Positions 7,769 through 14,509 of a stretch of DNA of 16,332 nt are shown here, one piece after another. Location: positions 1-16,332 of the forward strand of contig CANGGC010000008.1 of the NCBI GenBank assembly GCA_947453125.1. The letters run 5' to 3'. Every line of letters starts with the position of its first letter. Position 1 is the first letter of the stretch. Both the position numbers and the translations under genes were made by a program. The notes under the pieces are model-generated. The model worked only from the letters and a program-made list of their open reading frames with translations. It had not been told where the DNA came from and did not search any database. This stretch comes from Planctomycetaceae bacterium (GTDB lineage Bacteria > Planctomycetota > Planctomycetia > Pirellulales > UBA1268).

Positions 7769-9448
7769 ATGCAACCCCTGACAGCAGCCCCCACGCCGCC
7801 CCCCGCGGGCGCCGCCCCTATGCTCCTCGGCACGGGGCCCGATCCCGCTGGCGTCGCCACGCTCCCCCGGGCCCTCGTCCGGGCATGCCGGATGGCCGGG
7901 GGGCGGATGAAAGTCGCCGACTCCCTCGGCACGCGGCTCTCCGGCCGCTCGCTCCTCATCCGCATCCTCTGCGCCAAGCGGGTCCTCGAGCGGGTCCTCG
8001 CCCCCGATGAGCAGCGCGTCGGGGTCATGCTCCCACCGACGGCGGCGACGGCGATCGTCAACGCGGCGCTGGTGCTCATGGGACGCGTGGCGGTGAACCT
8101 CAATTACACCACGAGCCAGCAGACACTCGATCTCTCGATCGAGAGAGCGGGGCTGCGGCGTGTTCTCTCGAGCCCTGCCTTCCTCGCACGCGTCAAGCTC
8201 TCCCTCGGCCAGCGACTCCTCGATGCCACGGAGTTGAAGACGCGGCTGACCGGCTTCGACACGCTCGTGTCCGCGGCGCAGGCCACCTGCCTGCCGCTGG
8301 CCGTGCTCGAGCGGACACTCGGGCTCGACCGCCTCCGGGCCGACGACGTCCTCACCGTGATCTTCACCTCCGGATCGACCGGCGACCCGAAGGGGGTGGT
8401 GCTCTCCGAGGAGAACGTCGCGTCGAACGTCCGCGCGATCGGTCAGATCCTCCATGTGTCGTCGGCGGATGTCGCGCTCGGGGTCCTGCCGTTCTTTCAT
8501 TCCTACGGGTACACCGCGACCTTCTGGACGCCGCTGGTCCTCGATGCCGGTGTCGTCTTCCACACCAACCCCCTCGATGCCCAGGCCATCGGCGCCCTCG
8601 CCCGCGAGCATCATGCGACGATCCTCATGGCGACGCCGACCTTCCTCCGCACCTACCTCCGCCGCACCCCCGCCGAGGACTTCTCGACGCTCGAGGCGGT
8701 GTTCGGATCGGCGGAGAAGCTGCCGCGCGAGGTGAGCGACGCCTTCGAGGCGAAGTTCGGCATCCGGCCGAGCGAGGCCTACGGGGCGACCGAGATGTCG
8801 CCGCTGATTGCGGCCAACATCCCTCCTGCCAGGCACCTTCCCGGATCCCCTGCCGATGCCCGCGAGGGGACGGTCGGTCGGCCGATCCCGGGCTGCCGCG
8901 CCCGGATCACGGCGCGCGATTCGATCGAGCCGTTGCCGGTCGGGAAGGAAGGGATGCTGTGGATCACCGGCCCGAACGTGATGCAGGGCTACCTCGACCG
9001 CCCCGACCTCACCGCCCAGGTAATCCACGATGGCTGGTATTGCACCGGTGACATCGCGAAACTCGACAGCGACGGCTTCATCACCATCACCGGGCGTGAG
9101 AGCCGGTTTTCCAAGATCGGCGGGGAGATGGTGCCCCATCTCCCGATCGAGGAGGCGGTGAATGCCGAACTCGGCTCGGGAGACGGCGAACTGATGGCTG
9201 TCGTGGCCGGGGTTCCCGACGCCAGGAAAGGGGAGCGGATCGTCGTGCTTCATCTCAAGACCGGACGCGATCCGCACGAGATCTGCCGGGGGCTCGCCTC
9301 CCGCGGCCTCCCCAACCTCTGGATCCCGACGCCCGACAGTTTCACCGAGGTGGAGGCGATCCCGGTACTCGGATCGGGCAAGCTCGATCTCCACTGGCTC
9401 GCCGCTGAGGCCCACAAGCGTTTCGGGGCCATTGGAGAGCCGTCATGA
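7769..9448 (+). CDS. Acyl-ACP/acyl-CoA synthetase-like AMP-forming ligase
   Basis: This is a member of the ANL adenylating superfamily, which activates a carboxylate as acyl-AMP and passes it to a thiol. From ATG 7769 it has 559 residues. Motifs are the P-loop FTSGSTGDPKGV (199-210), YGATEMSP (338-345), YCTGD (424-428), ITGRESRFSKIGGE (440-453) and the C-terminal GSGKLDL with catalytic Lys538. The N-terminal part (GVMLPPTAA, GRVAVNLNYT) resembles the acyl-ACP synthetase half of Aas, the enzyme that recycles acyl chains to lysophospholipids. No PlsC-type acyltransferase domain is attached. The substrate is therefore inferred to be a fatty acyl group, not shown. The start is uncertain: the frame opens at GTG 7721, ATGs occur at 7769 and 7820, and none has a good SD. 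The first 17 residues are Pro/Ala-rich. The stop overlaps the next start. Confidence 0.88.
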   Translation: MQPLTAAPTPPPAGAAPMLLGTGPDPAGVATLPRALVRACRMAGGRMKVADSLGTRLSGRSLLIRILCAKRVLERVLAPDEQRVGVMLPPTAATAIVNAALVLMGRVAVNLNYTTSQQTLDLSIERAGLRRVLSSPAFLARVKLSLGQRLLDATELKTRLTGFDTLVSAAQATCLPLAVLERTLGLDRLRADDVLTVIFTSGSTGDPKGVVLSEENVASNVRAIGQILHVSSADVALGVLPFFHSYGYTATFWTPLVLDAGVVFHTNPLDAQAIGALAREHHATILMATPTFLRTYLRRTPAEDFSTLEAVFGSAEKLPREVSDAFEAKFGIRPSEAYGATEMSPLIAANIPPARHLPGSPADAREGTVGRPIPGCRARITARDSIEPLPVGKEGMLWITGPNVMQGYLDRPDLTAQVIHDGWYCTGDIAKLDSDGFITITGRESRFSKIGGEMVPHLPIEEAVNAELGSGDGELMAVVAGVPDARKGERIVVLHLKTGRDPHEICRGLASRGLPNLWIPTPDSFTEVEAIPVLGSGKLDLHWLAAEAHKRFGAIGEPS

Positions 9449-10461
9449 ACGAACCGTCTCCCGCCACCTGGATCAGACCGCTCCTCGGTCGGGCCGATGA
9501 CATGCGGGCCGAGGTTTGGCTGCGCTGCACGCCCCCTGCCGGCGGGACCGCAGCGATCGGCCCGGCGCTCGTCGTCTCCGGGACCCTCGTCGGGCCCGAG
9601 TGCTCCACCGCCGCCACGCTCCCCACGACGGTCAGCCTCGTCGATCAGGGAACGGTCGAGGGGCAGCCGCCGCTTGCCAGGGGTGTCTGTACCGAGCCGG
9701 GCTTCTGGACACCGGAGTTGCCAAATCTCTACCGGGCCGAGGTGACGCTGCGGCGCGGCGACGACGTGGTGGCTTCCGGTCGACGGATGATCGGGTTGCG
9801 GCGGCTGGGCGTGAAGGGGCGGTCGCTGTCACTCGATGGACGGCGGTACGTTCCACGCGGGGTGCCTTGTCAGGCCGATCCCGCGGGGCTCGACGAACTG
9901 CGGCAGCTCTCGGCCGTGGCCGTGGTTGGATTCCCCGCTGCGACCGATCCGGCTGCCCATTCCCTCGCGGCAACCCTCGACGCGATGCTCACCACGGCCG
10001 ACCGGATCGGGGTGGCCGTCGTCATCCGGCTCGGGTCGTCCACTGGCGCCGCGGTCGACCTGAGCATGCTCCAGGAACGTCTCGAAGCCTGGGCAGCGCA
10101 TCCCTCGGTGTTCCTGGTCACGCTTCCCTCCGCTTCTGCCGGCGTCGTCGCGGTCACCGGCGGCAGGCGTCGGGGCACGATGCTCTTCGGTCTGGAGGTC
10201 GACGGCCTCGAGCCGCCGCCGCCACTCCCTGACCGTGGAGTCGACCTGCTCGTCGTGAGGCTGCCGGAGCACGGCCTGCCGCACGGGGCCTGGCAGCAGC
10301 CGCCCCCGCTGCCGCTCGTGGCAGCGATCAAGGAGATCGATCCGCCGTCAGCCGCCGTGGCGCGGGGGACGTGTGACCGGCTCCAGGCCGGTCTGGCAGC
10401 CTGGGCCATCCCCGAACTCCGCGACCAACCTTGGGATTGGGCCGGGTATCTCGCCACCTGA
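9445..10461 (+). CDS. Degenerate glycoside hydrolase family 2-like protein, probably non-catalytic
   Basis: The start overlaps the previous stop as ATGA and has GGAGAG (9434-9439) five bases upstream, so translation is likely coupled to the acyl-ACP synthetase-like gene. Of its 338 residues, about 78-140 read like the end of the GH2 immunoglobulin-like domain running into the barrel: GFWTPELPNLYRAEVTL (86-102), MIGLRRLGV (115-123) and LSLDGRRYVPRGV (128-140). A barrel-like stretch follows, with ADRIGVAVVIRLG (185-197) and WAAHPSV (216-222), which recalls the HPSV segment of beta-galactosidases. The expected WSLGNE with the acid/base glutamate is replaced by LVTLPSA. The nucleophile region is absent and RGV is not followed by the usual Asn-x-His-Glu. 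No signal peptide is visible, so it is probably cytoplasmic. The GH2 link is from motif memory, and the role is unknown. Confidence 0.7.
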   Translation: MNEPSPATWIRPLLGRADDMRAEVWLRCTPPAGGTAAIGPALVVSGTLVGPECSTAATLPTTVSLVDQGTVEGQPPLARGVCTEPGFWTPELPNLYRAEVTLRRGDDVVASGRRMIGLRRLGVKGRSLSLDGRRYVPRGVPCQADPAGLDELRQLSAVAVVGFPAATDPAAHSLAATLDAMLTTADRIGVAVVIRLGSSTGAAVDLSMLQERLEAWAAHPSVFLVTLPSASAGVVAVTGGRRRGTMLFGLEVDGLEPPPPLPDRGVDLLVVRLPEHGLPHGAWQQPPPLPLVAAIKEIDPPSAAVARGTCDRLQAGLAAWAIPELRDQPWDWAGYLAT

Positions 10462-10498
10462 ATGACCGTCGAAACGCGCCTCTCCCGGAGATCACTCC

Positions 10499-11536
10499 AT
10501 GCCCTTCGACGCCGATCGCTATTCCCGTCAGGTCCGTTTTGCGCCGATCGGCGAGGCCGGACAGGAGCGGCTGGCCGCGGCGCACGTGGCGCTCGTCGGC
10601 TGCGGGGCGCTCGGCGGGGTCGTGGCCATGGCGCTGGTCCGCGCCGGGATCGGTCGGATCCGGATCATCGACCGCGACGTGCCCGAGCTTTCCAATCTCC
10701 CCCGTCAGGTGCTCTTCGACGAAGCCGACGTCGCAGCCGGGCTCCCCAAGGCGGTGGCAGCGGCCAGTCACCTCCAGCGGATCAACGCCGCCTGCCGGAT
10801 CGAGCCGATCGTTGCCGACCTCATCCCTTCGAGCGTCCCCCGGCTCCTCGGCGGCGTCGACGTGATCGTCGATGGCACCGACAACTTCGAGGCCCGCTTC
10901 CTCATCAATGAGTTCGCCTGCCGGGAGGGGATTCCGTGGGTCCACGGCGGGGCGATCGGCGCCGAGGGGAGGGTGCTCTCGGTGCTGCCGGGGAGGTCAG
11001 CCTGCCTGCGCTGCCTCGTCCCCGATCCTCCCGCCCCGGGCGCGCTCCCCACCTGTGACACCGCCGGCGTCATCGGGCCGGTGGCCCTCGTCGTCGGCGC
11101 GGTCGAGGCGGCGGAAGTGATGAAAATCGTCGTCGGCACCGAGGCGGCCGTCGGCAACCGCCTCCTCGTCTGCGACCTGTGGGACAGCCTCTGGCGCTCG
11201 GTCGATCTTTCGCCGCTGGCCGCGGCCGGCTGCCCGACCTGCCGGGGAAACGACTTCCCTTGGCTCGAGGGGAGGACCGGCACACAGGCCACGGTGCTCT
11301 GCGGGCGAGATGCCGTTCAGGTCGCCTCCGGACCAGGGCTGGCCGGCATCGATCTGGCGGCATTTGCCGAGCGAATGGCCGCCGTGGGACGCGTCGTCGC
11401 CAATCGGTGGATCGTCCGCGTCACGGTCGGCGAGGGGATCGAGCTGGCGGTGTTCGCCGACGGTCGGACGATCGTCTCTGGCACGCGCGACGAAGCGCGG
11501 GCCCGCGGGCTCGTGGCCCGTTATGTCGGTGCCTGA
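10499..11536 (+). CDS. ThiF/MoeB/HesA-family E1-like adenylyltransferase with a C-terminal extension
   Basis: Enzymes of this family adenylate the C-terminal glycine of a ubiquitin-like sulfur carrier (MoaD in molybdopterin, ThiS in thiamine synthesis). In 345 residues it shows the N-terminal RYSRQ (7-11), nucleotide-binding GCGALGG (34-40), DRDVPELSNLPRQVLF (58-73), DGTDNFEARFLIN (125-137), zinc pairs C169/C172 and C245/C248, and TCDTAGVIGP (185-194) with the expected catalytic Cys186. Residues about 262-345 form an additional domain opening with VLCGRDAVQV (266-275) and containing FADGRTIVSGT (319-329). This tail is not in E. coli MoeB, but I recall it in several Gram-positive ThiF/MoeB-like proteins. 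CCCGGAG (10484-10490) lies eight bases before the ATG. No MoaD/ThiS gene is present here, so MoeB, ThiF or another role cannot be separated. It follows the GH2-like gene by 37 bases. Confidence 0.9.
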   Translation: MPFDADRYSRQVRFAPIGEAGQERLAAAHVALVGCGALGGVVAMALVRAGIGRIRIIDRDVPELSNLPRQVLFDEADVAAGLPKAVAAASHLQRINAACRIEPIVADLIPSSVPRLLGGVDVIVDGTDNFEARFLINEFACREGIPWVHGGAIGAEGRVLSVLPGRSACLRCLVPDPPAPGALPTCDTAGVIGPVALVVGAVEAAEVMKIVVGTEAAVGNRLLVCDLWDSLWRSVDLSPLAAAGCPTCRGNDFPWLEGRTGTQATVLCGRDAVQVASGPGLAGIDLAAFAERMAAVGRVVANRWIVRVTVGEGIELAVFADGRTIVSGTRDEARARGLVARYVGA

Positions 11537-11561
11537 CTGGGCTTGCGCCCGGCGGTGCCGG
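11537..11561. terminator. Overlapping hairpins between convergent genes
   Basis: The 29-base gap between the E1-like stop and the ATPase stop holds CTGGGC-TTGC-GCCCGG (11537-11552) and the overlapping CCGGC-GGT-GCCGG (11549-11561). Either could serve as a bidirectional terminator, but no T-tract is present. Confidence 0.35.
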
Positions 11562-11565
11562 CCAT

Positions 11566-13083
11566 TCAGCCTGCCGTGGCGGCTTCCATGATCCGCGCTT
11601 CGGTCGCCTCGGCGCGGGGCAACTCGGCCGTCAGACGCCCCTCGGCGAGGACGAGGATCCGGTCGGCGAGCGTGAGGAGCTCCGGGAGCTCGCTCGAGGT
11701 GAGGATCACTCCGAGGCCTTTCCGGCAGAGGCCATCGATGAGCGTGTAGAGCTCCGCCTTGGCCCCGACGTCGATGCCGCGGGTCGGGTCGTCGAGGAGG
11801 AGCACCTCGGGATTTGTCAGCAGCCATCGGCCGATGATGCACTTTTGCTGGTTGCCGCCGGAGAGCCCGGTGATCGCGGCGTGGAGGCCGGGTGTCTTCA
11901 CTCCCGTGTCGCGCACCGGCCCCGCGGCAAGGTGCTCCTCGGCGGTGCGGCTGAGGAGCCCGTTGCGGAGGGCTTCCCGGAGCGCGCAGAGACTGACGTT
12001 TCCGGCGACGTCGAGATCGGGGAACAGCCCGAGCCGCTTCCGATCCTCGGTGACCATCGCCACCCGCGCCTCGCAGGCTTCGCGCGGATGGCGAAATCGC
12101 ACAGGCTCGCCACGGAGCTCGATCGTGCCGGTCCAGGTGTCGTCGCCGGCGCCGAAGAGGACCTCGAGGAGCTCCGTTCTCCCTGCCCCCATCAGGCCGG
12201 CGATGCCGACGATCTCGCCGGCGTGGAGATCGAACGAGATGTCTTTGAGGCGGTAGCCGCGCGGATGCTCAGGCCAGGGGAGGGAGAGTCCGCGGACCTC
12301 GAGGAGCTTGTCTCCCCGAGGCCTGCTGCCATGGAAGTCGTGGCCGGCGATGTCGCGCCCAACCATCCAGCCGGTGATCTCGCGGGGGCTCGTGGTCGTC
12401 GTGTCGACCGTCTTCACGTGCCGGCCGTCACGGAGGACCGTGATCCGATCGGCGAGGCGGAAGACCTCGTCCATCTTGTGGGAAATGTAGAGAATCGTCG
12501 TCCCTTGAGCGACAAGCCGCTGGATCGTCCGCTCGAGCCGGGCCGACTCGACCTCCGTCAGGGCGCTGGTCGGCTCGTCCATGACGACAATCGAGGCATC
12601 GAGGGAGAGGGCCTTGGCAATCTCGACCAGCTGTTGATCGCCGACGCGGAGGTTGCCGGTGCGATCGCCGGGATCGACGGCGCAGTCGAGCTGGGAAAAC
12701 AGCGACGAGCACTCCTCGGCCATCGAGCGGTCGTCGAGGAGGCCGAGCGCACCACGCCGCTCGCGACCGAGGAAGACGTTCGCCGCCACCGGGAGATCCT
12801 CGACGAGGGCCAACTCCTGATGGATGATCGCAATCCCGGCCCGCTCGGCATCGCGGGTGCCGGTGAAGCGGGTGTCGCGGCCGTCGACCTCGAGCACGCC
12901 GGCGTCGGGTTGGTAGACGCCGGAGAGGATCTTCATGAGCGTGCTCTTCCCGGCGCCGTTCTCCCCGCAGATCGCATGGACCTCGCCGCGATGGACCTCG
13001 AGGGTCACGTCGTCGAGGGCCACCACCCCCGGAAACCGCTTCGTGATGCCGAGCATCCGCACGGCGAAGGGGGAGATTGTCAT
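11566..13083 (-). CDS. Simple-sugar (CUT2) ABC importer, tandem ATP-binding subunit
   Basis: This is the energising subunit of an RbsA/MglA/XylG-type importer on the inner face of the membrane. It has 505 residues in two fused nucleotide-binding domains. The first has Walker A GENGAGKST (40-48), HQE (88-90), a signature in the degenerate form LRVGDQQ (145-151), Walker B VVMDEP (167-172 area) and switch His202. The second has the family's degenerate Walker A GLMGAGRTE (296-304), signature LSGGNQQK (407-414) and Walker B LLLDDPTRG (428-436). The residue after the Walker B Asp is Asp432 where most relatives have Glu. The start is uncertain: ATG 13083 lacks an SD, and an in-frame GTG at 13119 overlaps the permease stop as GTGA and would add 12 residues. 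It is last in the binding protein-permease-ATPase operon. The transported sugar cannot be told. Confidence 0.93.
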   Translation of the reverse strand: MTISPFAVRMLGITKRFPGVVALDDVTLEVHRGEVHAICGENGAGKSTLMKILSGVYQPDAGVLEVDGRDTRFTGTRDAERAGIAIIHQELALVEDLPVAANVFLGRERRGALGLLDDRSMAEECSSLFSQLDCAVDPGDRTGNLRVGDQQLVEIAKALSLDASIVVMDEPTSALTEVESARLERTIQRLVAQGTTILYISHKMDEVFRLADRITVLRDGRHVKTVDTTTTSPREITGWMVGRDIAGHDFHGSRPRGDKLLEVRGLSLPWPEHPRGYRLKDISFDLHAGEIVGIAGLMGAGRTELLEVLFGAGDDTWTGTIELRGEPVRFRHPREACEARVAMVTEDRKRLGLFPDLDVAGNVSLCALREALRNGLLSRTAEEHLAAGPVRDTGVKTPGLHAAITGLSGGNQQKCIIGRWLLTNPEVLLLDDPTRGIDVGAKAELYTLIDGLCRKGLGVILTSSELPELLTLADRILVLAEGRLTAELPRAEATEARIMEAATAG

Positions 13084-13115
13084 GGCGGAGGGGATGCAGT
13101 CGTGGGTGCGCTGGC

Positions 13116-14393
13116 TCACGTCGTGGAGCGACGTGATTCCCAGACTCGGAGGAGACCGAGGAGGAACAGGGCTCCGACGCCGGTGGCGATGCCGCCGTTG
13201 CGGCCGGCCGTCATCGCGGCAAGAGCGCCGGTTAGGAGCGCCAGCGTCGGTATCGCGCACAGGCCGATGGCTCCGGGCAGGAGCCGCGTGCCCCCCTTCG
13301 CCAGGGCGCCGAGCTGGGAGAATGTCACGGCGATCACCACGACCACGCCGACGATGAGCCCCTCGTAGACGTCGGCCCCTGTCTTGATGATCTTCGACAC
13401 CGCGTCGATGACGACCCGGAGGAAAATCGCCCCGAGGACCGTTCCCGGGACGGTGCCCACGCCCCCCGAGAGCGAACAGCCCCCGACGACAGCCGCAGCG
13501 ATCGCGTTGAGCTCGTGCCCACGCCCCTGGTTCACCGGGGCCGCGACCGACTCGTTAGCGACATAGAACAGCCCGGCCAGGGCCGCCGTCATCGCGCCGA
13601 AGCAGTAGGCGAACCACTTCACGTTCTCGGTGCGGATGCCCGCCAGGCGGGCGGCCTGCTCATTGCCGCCGAGAGCGTGGATGTGACGGCCGAGGACGGT
13701 GCGTGTGAGGAGCAGCCAGGTGAAGACCGCGAGGAGGGCGAACACCGCCACCGGGATCCAGACGTTGTCACGGATTGCCTTGAAAATCGGATCGGAGACG
13801 TTGATCTGGGCGCTTTTGGTGCCCACGACACCGAGCGTGCAGCTCTCGCACAGCGCCCGGGCGAAGCTCCGCAGTCCCACGAGTGTGGCGAGGGTGGCGA
13901 TGAACGGCGGCAGGCGCACCGCCGTGATCAGCCAGGTGTGGAGCGTGCCCACGAGAAAGCCAGTCAAAAGCGCTGCGAGGACCCCCACCCCCACCACCGC
14001 CGGCCCCACCGGCTTGAACGCCATGATCTCCTTGGGCGCAAGTGCCAGCATCGTCGTCGCCGCGATGGTTCCGGAGAGCGCGATCATTGAGCCCGACGAG
14101 AGATCGATCCCGCCGGCGATGATCACCACCGTCGCGCCGAGGGCGAAGATCCCGAGCAGCGCCGTGTTGCGGAGAATGTCGGTGAGGCTCTGCCAGGGGA
14201 GTCGAAAGTAGCTGTGGTTGGAATCAACGACCCCGGTGAGGAGCACCGCCACGACAATCGCCGCCACGAGCGCCCACTCGGCAGGACGCAGTCCCCACCA
14301 GGCCGTCCGGCGGAGCCGGGGCGCGGCGCTCCCCTGGGGGGCAGGCGAACCCTCGGACGAGCGGCGGGAGTGGGCGTCGTTCGGCGGCGTCAT
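13116..14393 (-). CDS. Simple-sugar (CUT2) ABC importer permease with extended C-terminus
   Basis: This is an RbsC-type integral membrane subunit of 425 residues, against about 320 for E. coli RbsC. The family core is clear: IIAGGIDLSSGSMIALSG (91-108), FIATLATLVGLRSFA (164-178), the ATPase-contacting loop GRHIHALGGNEQAARLAGI (235-253), and AIAAAVVGGCSLSGGVGTVPGT (298-318 region). Hydrophobic segments are visible near 40-54, 78-95, 103-118, 131-152, 213-229, 261-278, 315-330 and 343-358. Beyond about 366 comes an unusual tail with two more likely membrane segments (373-396 and 400-417). A hydrophilic N-terminus of about 38 residues precedes the first helix. The ATG at 14393 has no clear SD. 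The frame remains open to 14543, so a longer start cannot be excluded. It lies 116 bases after the binding-protein stop. Confidence 0.93.
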   Translation of the reverse strand: MTPPNDAHSRRSSEGSPAPQGSAAPRLRRTAWWGLRPAEWALVAAIVVAVLLTGVVDSNHSYFRLPWQSLTDILRNTALLGIFALGATVVIIAGGIDLSSGSMIALSGTIAATTMLALAPKEIMAFKPVGPAVVGVGVLAALLTGFLVGTLHTWLITAVRLPPFIATLATLVGLRSFARALCESCTLGVVGTKSAQINVSDPIFKAIRDNVWIPVAVFALLAVFTWLLLTRTVLGRHIHALGGNEQAARLAGIRTENVKWFAYCFGAMTAALAGLFYVANESVAAPVNQGRGHELNAIAAAVVGGCSLSGGVGTVPGTVLGAIFLRVVIDAVSKIIKTGADVYEGLIVGVVVVIAVTFSQLGALAKGGTRLLPGAIGLCAIPTLALLTGALAAMTAGRNGGIATGVGALFLLGLLRVWESRRSTT

Positions 14394-14509
14394 GCAAGCG
14401 GAAGAAGACAGACCAGCAGCCCACTCGAGTGGCCGGAATGGATGGCAGGTCGATGCGGGGGAGCGGTCCCGGCCAGACAGGGGCTGGGAAGAAGTCCGCG
14501 AACTTTTTT

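Noticed and set aside
6169..8010. 613-codon plus-strand frame opposite leuS and running into the ligase gene
   Set aside because: It is antisense to leucyl-tRNA synthetase along most of its length, spans the divergent intergenic region, and has no recognisable domain.
7457..9415. 652-codon minus-strand frame opposite the acyl-ACP synthetase-like gene
   Set aside because: It is the antisense shadow of a well-supported adenylating enzyme, with composition typical of such shadows.
11179..13368. Long plus-strand open frame of 729 codons opposite the ATPase gene
   Set aside because: It lies antisense to a clear ABC ATPase and its translation is Arg/Glu/Asp/Val-rich without any fold signature. 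High GC content suppresses stop codons opposite real genes.
14421..14432. Perfect 12-base palindrome CCACTCGAGTGG about 28 bases before the permease ATG
   Set aside because: A few palindromes of this length are expected by chance in 16 kb, and no second copy or flanking promoter was seen.
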